A stretch of 64,000 bases of DNA, from NCBI GenBank assembly GCA_963782465.1, contig CAWAJR010000006.1:372001-436000 (forward strand), given 5' to 3'. The notes under the pieces are model-generated. The model searched no databases. It was not told the DNA's origin and saw only the letters and a list, made by a program, of their open reading frames with translations. The position numbers were made by a program, and so were the translations under genes. This document shows, piece by piece, positions 7,670 to 16,800 of this stretch. Position 1 is the first letter of the stretch; every line of letters begins with the position of its first letter. Source of the stretch: JAODBJ01 sp963782465. GTDB lineage: Bacteria; Actinomycetota; Acidimicrobiia; IMCC26256; PALSA-610.

Positions 7670-10600
7670 TCAGTCGTCGTTGAAGATCATGCCCGTCCCG
7701 GTGTCGTTCCCGATCGAGATCGGGCCGGTCGGGGTGTCGATGACGAGCGTGAACGACTCGTTCGCCTCGACCGTCGTATCAGGGATGACCCCGATCGAGA
7801 CGGTCTTCGAAACCTGGGTCGCCTTGAACTTGAGCGTGCCCGACTTCGGCTTGTAGTCGGTCGCGTTCGCGCTCCCGGTCACGGTGTGGTACTTCAACGT
7901 GACCGCTGCCCCCGGCGGCTGGTTCAACGTCACGTTGAACACGAGCGGCACCTTCTTCGTGGAACCGCCGCCTTCGTACACCGACGTACTGCCGACCTGC
8001 GCGACCGTCGATGCGCTGGTCGGGCTGTCGTCGTCGAGGATCGTGACCGTTCCCGTATCGGCCCCGATCAGTGCGTTGGTCGGCGAACTGAGCACCACGG
8101 TGAAGTTCTCGTCGCCCTCGGCGAGGGTGTCGCTCTGCACGACGATGCTGATCGTCTTCGAGATCACGCCGGCCTTGAACGTCAAGTTCCCGTTCTTCGC
8201 CTTGAAGTCGGCCGTCGTCGCCGTGCCGGCGTGCGTGCTGTAGTGCACGGTCACCTGGCTGGTCGCCGGCCGCGTCAGCGTCACGGTCAACTTGGCGCTC
8301 CGCTTGCCGCTGTCCCCTTCGAACAGGCTCGTCGACCCGATGTTCAGCACCGGAGGCTTCGTCTCGTCGTCGGTGATCGTGCCGGTACCGACGTCGGATT
8401 GGCCGCCGCTTTCCGTCGCGGTCAGCGTCATCGTCTGCGTGCCGTTCGACGACGCGTTCTCGTTGTAGATGTTGTCGTCGACGACGGGGACGAGCACGTG
8501 CTGGACGAGTGGGTCGCCCGGGTTGAACGTCAGGGTCCCCGAGGTGTCGGCGTAGCGGGTGGGCGCCACCGCCGTGCCGTCGGCGGTCGCGTAGTCGACG
8601 GTCACCGGAGTGTTCGGGTCGGCCGCGAGCGAGACGGCGAAGTCGAGCATCGCACCCGGGCCCTCCGTGACGGCGGCATCGTCGACCGTGACCGGCGGCT
8701 GGTCGTCCTCGATGATCGTGCCGGTCCCGGACCCGTCGGCGATGGTGGCGTGCACCGCGCTCGTCAGGTCGAGTTCGAGGTCACGATTGCCGGTGAACAC
8801 GTTGTCGTTGTTGACCGGTACCGACACCGTCTGGGTGAGCGGTCCACCTGAGCTGAAGGTGAGCACGCCGGCCTGCGCGGTGTAGTCGCCCGGCGCGACG
8901 GCGGAGCCGTCGGCCGTCGTGTAGTCGACGACGACATCGTTCTGGCTCGGGTTCGACAGCGACACCGTGAAGTCGAGCGTCGCCCCCGGGCCCTCGGTAA
9001 CGGTCGCGTCGCTCACCGAGACCTCCGGATCACCGACCGTATAGGTGACCCATTGCTGCGCGGTGTTGCCGGCTCCGTCTACCGACGTCACGTGCACCTG
9101 GAACACGCCGGACGTCGACGTGTCGAGGTTGTCGCCACTCGGAACGTCGCCGTCACAGGTCGGCGTTCCCTGGTCGTCGGCGCACGAGTAGGTGAACGGC
9201 ACCGTCGCACCCGGCGCGTAGGTGGCACCGTTCGTCGGGCTCGTCACCGAGATCGTCGGCGGCGTCGCGTCGACGACGTTCGTCGTGGTCAGCGGCACGT
9301 TCACCCGGCCGTTGTAGCCGGGGTCGCCGGCGGGGCAATGCTGGGTGGTCGGCACGCCGACGGTCGTCGTCGTGATCTGGAAGTAGTCGAACTCGTTCTG
9401 CACCGTGGTCCCGGGCGCACCGTCGACCTGTACGACCGCCTGGAACGGCGGCGGGTTGAAGTAGTCGGCACCGAACCCGAAGATGCTCTGGTCGGTGACC
9501 GACGCGATGTCGAGTTCGAGCGTGCCGTCGCCGTTGATCCCGATCGTGGCTCCGTTCACTTCGCTGCCCGGACCGGTGAACGCGGCCGACACGAAGTGCC
9601 CGTTGGTCGGCGGCTTCCAGCGGTAGATCAGGTTGGTGGCGTTGTTGAGCGTGGGGATCTGGTCGGTCGCGATCGCCATGTTCCAGTCGAACTGGCCGCC
9701 GGCCGCGGCGCTCGTCGGCGCCGTGTTGCTCGACGTCGGGATGCTTTCGTGGAAGGCACCGAAGAGCGTGTCGCAACCAACCGGCATGCGGTCGGTGACG
9801 TCACCCGTCGTCCAGTCCTGCTGCGTGGCGGCCGGTTGCACCGAGTACGCCGAAACGACCGTGTACGGGTTGCCTTCGTTGTCGGTGGCGGTGACCGTGA
9901 ACGTGTGCGCGCCGGCGCTCGACGTGTCGATCGCCGCACCGTTCGCGACGGTGCCGTCGCACGACGCGAGGCCCGACTCGTTGTCGGCGCACGCGTAGTC
10001 GGCGTTCACGACCGCGCCCTGCGTGTAGATGACGCCGTTCGCGGGGGTGGTGATCGTCGCGGTCGGCGGCGTGTGGTCGTTCCCGGCCGGGACGACCGTG
10101 TAGTTGTGCGTGACCGGGATTGCATTGTTGCCGTTGTTGTCGCTCGCGTTGACGGTGAAGGAGTGCGGGCCGAGCGCGCTCGTGTCGATCGGTGAGCCGT
10201 TCGCCACGTCACCGTCGCACGTCGCGACACCCGAACCGAAGGTGCCGTCGTCGCACGTGTAGTTGGCGGCGACGTTGACGCCGAGCGGGTACTGGCCGCC
10301 GTCGGCGGGGGTGTTGATCGTGATCACCGGCGGGTCGGTGTCGTTCGGGACGATCGTCGTGGTCGACCAGGCGGGGTTCGGGTCGGCCGGGAAGCAATCG
10401 GTCTCGACGTTCGCGCTGATCGGTGAGGTGATCACCGCGGTTGTGGTGAACCCGGGGTCGGTGTAGCTCGTGCCGCCGAGCTTGGGGGCGATGGTCGACA
10501 GGTCGGGGCCGGTCGCCTGCAACGTGAGGGTCAGCGCCGGGACCTGGAAGTCCTGATCGCTCGGGATCGGGCCGGGATGCTGTAGACGACCGCGCCGGTG

Positions 10601-11010
10601 GTGGCGCTGCCCTGGAGGGTCGCCGTCGCGCTGCCGCCGTAGTTGAACCCGCCCGACAGGGTCGCGCTCACGAACGACGAGTTGGCCGGGATCGGCAGCT
10701 TGTACGAAAGGTCTTTCACAGAACTGACCGTGCCGCCACTCTGCGACGACGGGATGTTGTCGACCGGGAAGGTCGTCACCGCGGTGACGTTGGCACCCGG
10801 CTGTACCACCGCCGGGGCATCGGTCGAGATGCTGATCCCTTGCGACAAGTACTGGTCGCCGATGATCGGCGCGTGCGCGACGCAGTTCACCGTCACGGTC
10901 GTGTCGGTGGTGTCGGCGCCGGCCGGCGTGGCTGCCGTGAGCCCGGCGCCGAAGGTCCCCAATGCAACGATGGCGGCCGCGACCGCCCCACCCAGAGCCC
11001 TGGTATTCAC
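7670..11010 (-). CDS. secreted Ig-like / Calx-beta repeat protein (one frameshift)
   Basis: Start GTG 11010 follows GGGGGG at good distance. A signal peptide ends at TPAGA near residue 33. The frame breaks at about 10569-10576 (GGGCCGGG): one missing base would join TTGAVVYSIPG to PIPSDQDFQVP, giving about 1113 residues. Order of domains: an N-terminal domain; two Ig-like repeats each with paired Cys (TCDDG..ATCDGDVANG); a further domain; a third such repeat; then four Calx-beta repeats, each ending in DD(D/E) Ca-binding turns (VTVDYATADGTA, TITDDE). Such proteins are extracellular, Ca-binding and often adhesive. No LPXTG or membrane anchor is seen at the C terminus. The gene is alone on its strand. 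Confidence 0.8.
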
Positions 11011-11149
11011 ATTTCCCCCCAAAAGCGGTTGCTCGTACACCGGCAACCGACATGGAGTCTTGCCACAAGCATTGCCGTCATGCAACGTTTTGCGCCGAAG
11101 CGTCCGGCCTTTTCCTCACCTTCCGGGTGCCGGATGCCGACAAACGGGG

Positions 11150-12478
11150 GTGACCGACGAACGGCCGTGGGGCGCGCCGCCGGCCCCGACGCCGCCGGGG
11201 GCCGCGGGCGACCTACTCCCCGCGTCCCCGCCCGCTCCACCCACGAACTGGCAGCCGCCCCGGCCCGCCACGGCCTCGAAAGCCAAACAAGGCCTGATCG
11301 TCGGCGTCGTCGCACTGTTGATCGCGGCGATCGGCGGTGGCGCGTACTGGGCCGCGGGCCGCGACGGTGGGCACCCGTCGAAAGCCCACCGGAGCGCAGT
11401 GATCCATTACCCCGCGCACTGGGATGCGCGGGTCGCCCGGCTCGTGTCGTTCGTCGAACGCCAGCGTGAGCTCACGTTCGCCCACCCGGTCGCGGTGCAC
11501 TTCCTGACCGAAGCGGCCTTCAAGAAGAAGGTCACGACCGACCCCGGCACACTGACGAAGTCGGACAAGACCGACTTGGCCAACGCGGTCGCGTTCCTCC
11601 GGGCGCTCGGGTTGATCGAAGGCCACACCGACCTCCTGCAGTCGATCAACCAGAATTCGAGCGAGTCGACGCTCGCGTTCTACAGCCCGAAGGACAAGAC
11701 GATCACGGTGCGCGGAACACACCTCGACGTCGCAACCCGGGTGACCCTCGTCCACGAGATGACCCACGCCTTGCAAGACCAACACTTCAACCTCACCAAG
11801 CTGCAGGAACGCGACCACGGCGACGAGTCGGGCGCGATCGACGCGTTGATCGAGGGCGACGCGACGACGGTCGAGAACGCGTACGTGAAGGCACTCTCGC
11901 CCGCCGAGCGCCAGGCCTACGAGAAGGAAACCGCCGCGCAGGACGAAGCCATCGATCTGACGGGTGTTCCACCGGTCGTGCAGATCATGTCGAGCGCGCC
12001 GTACGAGTTCGGCCCGCCGTTCGTCGCGGTCCTGAAAGCGGACGGCGGTGAGGCGGCCGTGAACGCAGCGTTCCGCAACCCGCCGACCACGCAGGAGTAC
12101 ATCTTCGACCCGACCACGTGGCTCCGCCACGATCGCGAGGAGACGGTCGCCAAACCGGCCGTGCCGACCGGCGCGAAGAAGTTCGACGACGGCAACTTCG
12201 AACCGATCGGCTGGTACGTCGTGCTGTCGGAGCACATCGACCCCCACGAGGCGTTGCGCGCGACCGACGGTTGGGGCGGCGACGAGTACGTGTCGTACCG
12301 GACGGCCGCCGGTCGGGCCTGCACGCGCATCCGGTTCAAGGGTGAAACGCAGGCCGACACGGACCAGATGCGACGGGCGTTGACCGGCTGGGTCGCGGCC
12401 GTCCCCGGCATCGCAGCCACCGTTTCCGACGAAGGGACGACAGTGCTCTTCGAGTCGTGCGACCCGGCCCGGCCGTGA
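11150..12478 (+). CDS. membrane-anchored zinc metallopeptidase-like protein
   Basis: About 442 residues. A Pro-rich cytoplasmic N terminus (about 40 residues) is followed by one membrane segment (LIVGVVALLIAAIGGGAYWAA, about 45-65) and a large extracytoplasmic domain. LVHEMTHALQDQHF (about 200-213) is an HExxH zinc-binding motif, and EGDATTVENAY about 35 residues later can give the third ligand, as in glutamate-zincins. The start at GTG 11150 is the only one that puts the membrane segment near the N terminus, and the ribosome site is weak. The gene lies 140 bp from the divergent Calx-beta gene, an interesting pairing of a surface protein and a peptidase. Peptidase activity is inferred, not shown. 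Confidence 0.72.
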   Translation: MTDERPWGAPPAPTPPGAAGDLLPASPPAPPTNWQPPRPATASKAKQGLIVGVVALLIAAIGGGAYWAAGRDGGHPSKAHRSAVIHYPAHWDARVARLVSFVERQRELTFAHPVAVHFLTEAAFKKKVTTDPGTLTKSDKTDLANAVAFLRALGLIEGHTDLLQSINQNSSESTLAFYSPKDKTITVRGTHLDVATRVTLVHEMTHALQDQHFNLTKLQERDHGDESGAIDALIEGDATTVENAYVKALSPAERQAYEKETAAQDEAIDLTGVPPVVQIMSSAPYEFGPPFVAVLKADGGEAAVNAAFRNPPTTQEYIFDPTTWLRHDREETVAKPAVPTGAKKFDDGNFEPIGWYVVLSEHIDPHEALRATDGWGGDEYVSYRTAAGRACTRIRFKGETQADTDQMRRALTGWVAAVPGIAATVSDEGTTVLFESCDPARP

Positions 12479-12717
12479 AGGTGTCGACCGGGCGCAGCAT
12501 CGACGCGATGGGGTTGCCGGTCGGGCGCGTGTCGTTGCTCCAGGCGCTGCTCGAGCAAGGCGCGTCGCTCAACGTTGCCGGCTGCATCGCGAACGGCGTC
12601 GTGAACGAGTCCACCGTCGCCCAGATCAACGACCCGACCGGTGCGGCGTACCAGACCGCCGCCGGCCAGGAACGGTTGCGCACCATCGCGACGACGTGCC
12701 GGGCACGCTACGGCTGA
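12475..12717 (+). CDS. small hypothetical protein, translationally coupled
   Basis: 80 codons starting at GTG 12475, which overlaps the stop of the metallopeptidase by the sequence GTGA, so translation is probably coupled. Visible features: a helical stretch SLLQALLEQGASLNVAGCIANGV, two Cys, and a basic end (RCRARYG-like). No signal peptide or membrane segment. Codon use matches the neighbours. I do not recognise the family; its function may be tied to the peptidase. Confidence 0.6.
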   Translation: MKVSTGRSIDAMGLPVGRVSLLQALLEQGASLNVAGCIANGVVNESTVAQINDPTGAAYQTAAGQERLRTIATTCRARYG

Positions 12718-12738
12718 CTCGGATGCGATGATCGGGGC

Positions 12739-13248
12739 GTGCGCACCGATCGTCCGCTCGTGTACGTGGCCGGACCGGGCGGCTTCGACGCGGCCGGCCG
12801 GCGGTGGCACCGGCACGTCTGCGAACAACTGACTTCGGCCGGCTTCGGCGTTTCCGATCCGTGGGCGGCCTCGGCCGACGCCTTCGAGGCGGCCGGCCGG
12901 CTCCCGCCGGGTGACGCCCGCCACGAGGCGCTCATCGAGGCCAACCGAAGCGCGGGCCGCACGAACGCGAGCTTGATCCGCTCGGCCGCCGCGGTGCTCG
13001 CGTTGCTCGACGGCGTCGACGTCGACTCCGGCACTGCGGCCGAGATCGGGTACGCAGCGGCGCTCGGCATCCGCATCGTCGGCTACCGCACCGACTGGCG
13101 CACCACCGGCGACAACGAGGCCGCGCCGGTCAACCTCCAGGTCGCGTCCTTCATCGAGGCGTCGGGCGGGCGTCTCCTCCTCGGTGGCCCCGGCGTCGAC
13201 GACGACGCGTTGCTCGCCGCCGCGATCGCCGCCCTGCGCTCCGGTTGA
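12739..13248 (+). CDS. nucleoside 2-deoxyribosyltransferase family protein
   Basis: 169 residues. VYVAGPGGFD at the N terminus and LLDGVDVDSGTAAEIGYAAALG (about 93-114) match the fold and the D-x-G-T-x-x-E-x-G-Y active-site pattern of nucleoside deoxyribosyltransferases, whose catalytic Glu is the E of AEIGYA. These enzymes exchange bases on deoxynucleosides in purine and pyrimidine salvage. Start GTG 12739 lies 21 bases after the small upstream gene. The gene converges with an SDR gene 27 bases away. Confidence 0.82.
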   Translation: MRTDRPLVYVAGPGGFDAAGRRWHRHVCEQLTSAGFGVSDPWAASADAFEAAGRLPPGDARHEALIEANRSAGRTNASLIRSAAAVLALLDGVDVDSGTAAEIGYAAALGIRIVGYRTDWRTTGDNEAAPVNLQVASFIEASGGRLLLGGPGVDDDALLAAAIAALRSG

Positions 13249-13275
13249 CGGTCCTTCCGGGAGCAGGCGGGTCGG

Positions 13276-14073
13276 TCACTGCTGACCGAGCGCGTACCCG
13301 GGATCGTGCGCGGTGAAGCCGCCGTCGATGCGCAACACGGTGCCCGTCACGAACGCGGCCGCGTCCGACGCAAGGTAGGCGACGGCTTCGGCGATCTCCT
13401 CGGGGTACCCGAGCCGCCCGATGAGATGGCTGACCGTGTAGCGCCGGAGCCGTTCGCCGGCCGGCCCGCCGAGCGCGTCCTGGGCCTCGCGGGCCACCAC
13501 CACGCCGGGCGCGACCGCATTGCAGCGGATCCCGCGATCGCCGTACGCGGTCGCGACGTATTGCGTCAGTGCGACAACCCCGGCCTTCGACGTGCCGTAC
13601 GCGAGCAACGACCGGCTGCCGTAGAACGCCGCCGCCGATGCGGTGTTCACGATCGCGCCCCCACCGCCTTCGAGCATCGCAGGGATCGCGAACCGGCAGC
13701 CGAGCATCGGACCGTTCAGGTTCACGGTCATGACCCGGTCCCACGTCGCGAGGTCCATCGTCACGACGTCCTGGTCGAGCCGGTTCTGGTCGAGCGCGGC
13801 GGCGTTGTTGTGCAGCACGTCGAGGCGCCCGAACGCCGCGACGGTGTCGTCGACCATGGCCGCGACCGCGTCGGCTACGCCGACGTCGACCACCTGCGCG
13901 CGGGCGGTACCGCCCGCGTCACGAACCTCGACCGCAACGCGCTCCGCGGCTTCGGCGGAGATGTCGGCCACCGTCACCGATGCGCCTTCGGACCCGAGGC
14001 GCAACGCGGTCGCCCGCCCGATCCCCGACCCGCCGCCGGTCACGATCGCGACCTTGCCACTGAACCGCGCCAC
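13276..14073 (-). CDS. SDR family NAD(P)-dependent oxidoreductase
   Basis: 265 residues from GTG 14073, chosen because GGGGAGG lies 5 bases upstream. Classical SDR signatures: VTGGGSGIGRATAL (cofactor loop, about residues 9-22), NNAA, catalytic Ser in NTASAAAF, YGTSKAG (Tyr-x3-Lys) and the C-terminal GTVLRIDGGF. Asp after the second strand (ADISAE) suggests NAD rather than NADP. Cytoplasmic; the substrate is unknown. It stands between the deoxyribosyltransferase (convergent) and the desaturase (same strand, 51 bases apart). Confidence 0.9.
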   Translation of the reverse strand: MARFSGKVAIVTGGGSGIGRATALRLGSEGASVTVADISAEAAERVAVEVRDAGGTARAQVVDVGVADAVAAMVDDTVAAFGRLDVLHNNAAALDQNRLDQDVVTMDLATWDRVMTVNLNGPMLGCRFAIPAMLEGGGGAIVNTASAAAFYGSRSLLAYGTSKAGVVALTQYVATAYGDRGIRCNAVAPGVVVAREAQDALGGPAGERLRRYTVSHLIGRLGYPEEIAEAVAYLASDAAAFVTGTVLRIDGGFTAHDPGYALGQQ

Positions 14074-14124
14074 GCATCCTCCCCGCGCCAACCGAACGTT
14101 CGGCCGGGAAGTCTGGCACCCGGC

Positions 14125-15108
14125 TCACGTGGATCGGCAGAGCGCGAGTTGCGCCTCGGTCGGCCAGCGCACGTTGCGCGCCCAACCTGCTCGTTCGAAC
14201 AGACGGATCAGGGCCGCGGAAGGATCGATCTGGTGCGCGAGCGCACCGTGGCGCGCCGACGCGGGGTGCGCATGGTGGAAGTTGTGCCAGGCCTCGCCGA
14301 ACGAGACGATCGCGAGCGGCGCGAAGTTCGTGCTGTGGTCTTTTTGCGTCGCGGGCTGGTTGCCGAACAGGTGGCAGACCGAGTTGACGCTCCACGTCAC
14401 GTGGTGCAGCAACATCATCCGCGCGACACCGGCCCACAGCAGCGCCGTGAGCGCGCCGCCGATGGCACCCGACATCGTCCAACCGAGAAAGAAGGGGCCG
14501 GCGAGGGACGCAACCGCGAACACGGGGAACAGGCGGCCGATCAGCTGCGTGTCGGCGTCGTCGACGAGATCAGGCGCGTACCGCCGGACGGAGGTGACGT
14601 CGCCCTTGAAGAGCCAGCCGACGTGCGCGTGACCGAAGCCGCGCACCGACGCGAGCGCGCCCGTGCCGTGCAGGTGCGGCGAGTGCGGGTCGCCCGGCTT
14701 ATCGCTGAAGACGTGGTGGCGGCGATGGTTCGCGACCCAACCGGTGACCGAACCCTCGACCGCCAACGATCCGGCCGCGGCGAGCACGATCTTCAACCAG
14801 CGCGCGGCGCGAAAGCTGCGGTGCGCGAACAGGCGGTGGTAGCCGATCGCGATGCCGAACCCGCTCACGACGTAGAAGACCGCCGCGAGCACGACGTCGC
14901 GCAGGTTGATGAGGTGACCCCACAGGAAGGGCAGCGCGACACCGAGTGCGACGACCGGGCCGACCACCAGCAGCGCGGTGACGCCCCGCCCGAGCGCGAG
15001 CTGCAACCGCCCCGGAGGTGGTTCGACGACGTGACGACCGTCGATGGTGTCGACATGGGTGTCGAGATGACCGGTCGGAGGCGATGTGGTACCGAGCAAC
15101 GTGGCCAT
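14125..15108 (-). CDS. acyl-CoA/acyl-lipid delta-9-type fatty acid desaturase
   Basis: 327 residues from ATG 15108, preceded by AGGGAAGGG. It has the three histidine boxes of membrane desaturases: HRLFAH, HRRHH and HNFHH, with four hydrophobic segments around them (for example ALLVVGPVVALGVALPFLWG and AVFYVVSGFGIAIGYH). It inserts a cis double bond into fatty acyl chains with O2 and an electron donor, so it tunes membrane fluidity. A 13-base element shared with the flagellin leader lies 122 bases upstream of the start. Confidence 0.92.
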   Translation of the reverse strand: MATLLGTTSPPTGHLDTHVDTIDGRHVVEPPPGRLQLALGRGVTALLVVGPVVALGVALPFLWGHLINLRDVVLAAVFYVVSGFGIAIGYHRLFAHRSFRAARWLKIVLAAAGSLAVEGSVTGWVANHRRHHVFSDKPGDPHSPHLHGTGALASVRGFGHAHVGWLFKGDVTSVRRYAPDLVDDADTQLIGRLFPVFAVASLAGPFFLGWTMSGAIGGALTALLWAGVARMMLLHHVTWSVNSVCHLFGNQPATQKDHSTNFAPLAIVSFGEAWHNFHHAHPASARHGALAHQIDPSAALIRLFERAGWARNVRWPTEAQLALCRST

Positions 15109-15215
15109 GGCCCTTCCCTGGGTCGCGCCGAAGCGCGCTTTCGCGAGGATCCGCACGACCCGCGCGACTGGGAGGGCGCATGCCGCCGTCGACGGCGGAC
15201 CTCACCACGATACGC

Positions 15216-15259
15216 CGCGTGCCAACCCCCTTTTGCGTCACCCCGAGCGTTTCCACGCG
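15216..15259 (-). promoter_or_regulatory. stem-enclosed GGTGACGCAAAAG element upstream of desaturase
   Basis: On the minus strand the 13-mer GGTGACGCAAAAG (15242-15230) sits in a loop closed by the 6-bp stem CGCGTG/CACGCG (arms 15254-15259 and 15216-15221). The identical 13-mer occurs upstream of the flagellin gene, also within a stem. It may be an RNA leader element or a protein-binding site; nothing is proven. Confidence 0.35.
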
Positions 15260-15262
15260 TTT

Positions 15263-15291
15263 GAGGGCGGCGGGCAACGCCCGCCGCCCTC
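15263..15291 (-). terminator. flagellin terminator hairpin
   Basis: A perfect 13-bp inverted repeat (GAGGGCGGCGGGC, 15263-15275; partner 15279-15291) with a 3-base loop, starting 24 bases after the flagellin stop. There is no T-run, as is common in high-GC actinobacteria. It separates the flagellin transcript from the desaturase leader. Confidence 0.8.
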
Positions 15292-15315
15292 GATTGCCGC
15301 GCGTTCCGCGTGGTG

Positions 15316-16533
15316 TTACTGGAGGAGCTTCAGGATCGACTGCGGGGCCTGGTTGGCCTGCGCGAGCATCGCGGTACCGGCCTGCACGAGGATCTGGTTC
15401 TTGGTGAAGTTGACCATTTCCAGGCTCATGTCGGTGTCGCGGATGCGGGATTCCGAAGCCGAGAGGTTCTCCGAGGCGACCTGCAGGTTGCTGATCGTCA
15501 TGTCGAACCGGTTCTGGACCGCACCGAGCTGACCACGCACATCGGACACTTCGGTGATCGCCGTGTCGATGATCTGCTGGGCCGATGCGTAGTTCGCCGT
15601 GTTGGTCACGTCGATCGCGCCCAGTGCCGTGAAGGCCCCGACGGTCCCGCTCGTGATCCGCATGTCGGCGATCGACAACGCGATCTGGTCGGTCGAGGTC
15701 ACGTTGGCGCCGACCTGGAACACGCCACCGCCACCGGTGTTGGTCGTGGTGACTGCCGCGGCGGTCACGCCCTTCACGCCGGCACCGACGTTGCCGAGGG
15801 TGATCCCCGCCGTCGTCGCGGTCGAGTTACGAACCAGGTTCACGGACCAGGCGCCGGAACCGAGGTCCGCGACGCTGACCGTGACGTCACCGGTGAACCC
15901 GGCGCCGAGCGCCGCGCTCACGCCGCGCTGCAGGTCGGCTTCCAACGACGCCGCGGTGTTGTACGTGCCGGTCGTGACCGTGACGGTCACGCTGGTGCTC
16001 GTGCCGGAACCGGCGTCGATCGTGAGATCGAACGTCGCGGTCGCGGCACCGACGGCGACACCGGTACCGGTGCCGGTGAGCACGGTCGTGGTGGTCGCGG
16101 CCTGCGCACCGAAGCTGCCGTCGAGAAGCTTCTGGCTGCCGAAGGAGGTCGTGCCGGCGATGCGGTCGATCTCCGAACGGAGCTGGTTGATCTCGTTCTG
16201 GGCGGCTTGGCGAGCGGTCGAGTCGGACGACGCGGTGTTCGCCGACTGGATGATCAGGTCGCGGATACGGCCGAGGATGTCGTGCACCGTGCTGAGCGCG
16301 CCGTCAGCGGTCTGGACGACCGAGACACCGTCTTGCGCGTTGCTGGTGGCTTGCTTCAGGCCGCTGATCTGCGACCGCAGGCTCTGGCTGATGACCAGGC
16401 CCGACGCGTCGTCGGCGGCACGGTTGATGCGGTAGCCCGAGGACAGCTTCTCGAGGCTGCTCTGCATCCCCATCTGGTTCGTGGAGAGGTTGCGGAACGC
16501 ATCCATCGCCATGATGTTTTCGTTGATTTGCAC
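15316..16533 (-). CDS. fliC: flagellin
   Basis: 405 residues from GTG 16533, with GGAGGAGAG upstream. The conserved N-terminal D0/D1 helix (MQINENIMAMDAFRNLSTN, EKLSSGYRINRAADDASGL) and C-terminal helix (ENLSASESRIRDTDMSLEMVNF, ending in a Leu/Gln-rich tail) are intact. The middle domain (about residues 165-300) is Thr/Ala/Val rich, as in variable surface-exposed domains. The protein polymerises into the flagellar filament after export through the flagellar type III system. No other flagellar gene lies in the window. The gene has its own strong terminator, and its leader holds a structured element shared with the desaturase leader. Confidence 0.95.
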   Translation of the reverse strand: MQINENIMAMDAFRNLSTNQMGMQSSLEKLSSGYRINRAADDASGLVISQSLRSQISGLKQATSNAQDGVSVVQTADGALSTVHDILGRIRDLIIQSANTASSDSTARQAAQNEINQLRSEIDRIAGTTSFGSQKLLDGSFGAQAATTTTVLTGTGTGVAVGAATATFDLTIDAGSGTSTSVTVTVTTGTYNTAASLEADLQRGVSAALGAGFTGDVTVSVADLGSGAWSVNLVRNSTATTAGITLGNVGAGVKGVTAAAVTTTNTGGGGVFQVGANVTSTDQIALSIADMRITSGTVGAFTALGAIDVTNTANYASAQQIIDTAITEVSDVRGQLGAVQNRFDMTISNLQVASENLSASESRIRDTDMSLEMVNFTKNQILVQAGTAMLAQANQAPQSILKLLQ

Positions 16534-16604
16534 GGGTGCTCTCCTCCATGAGTGCGTCCGGTCCATTCCTTGGGCCGACGGCGTGCTCCGGCGGTGGCCT
16601 CCCG

Positions 16605-16663
16605 GCGCCCGCCTCTTTTGCGTCACCGAGATATCCCGGTGGCATCGACTCGTCGGCAGGCGC
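16605..16663 (-). promoter_or_regulatory. structured leader element upstream of flagellin
   Basis: On the minus strand, arms GCGCCTGCC (16663-16655) and GGCGGGCGC (16613-16605) pair over 9 bp. They enclose a small hairpin CACCG/CGGTG (16641-16637, 16628-16624) directly followed by ACGCAAAAG. The order hairpin then GACGCAAA recalls the conserved core of GEMM (c-di-GMP-I) riboswitches, but the 5' conserved half of that class is not recognisable. Confidence 0.35.
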
Positions 16664-16741
16664 GATCCCGTGATGAGGAATCGCCGCGAACTCGGGACTT
16701 AGGTCCCGGATCGCCCTCGGGCACGCGGTGCCCGGCGTGGT

Positions 16742-16768
16742 TGTCACACCCCGGGCACGGCGATCGTC
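16742..16768 (+). promoter_or_regulatory. ECF41 sigma factor target promoter
   Basis: TGTCACA (16742-16748), 16 bases, then CGTC (16765-16768). This is the -35/-10 combination reported as the ECF41 promoter consensus, here 32 bases upstream of the epimerase start and two genes upstream-coupled to an ECF41 sigma gene. An 8-bp inverted repeat (GTGCCCGG 16728-16735, CCGGGCAC 16751-16758) flanks the -35 element. Confidence 0.75.
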
Positions 16769-16800
16769 AGGAAGCCGAACCACGAGATCCGGAGGTTGCC

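Noticed and set aside
16605..16663. Full GEMM (c-di-GMP-I) riboswitch call for the flagellin leader
   Set aside because: Only the GACGCAAA core and preceding hairpin resemble the class; the conserved 5' half and second domain were not recognised, so it is kept as a hypothesis only.
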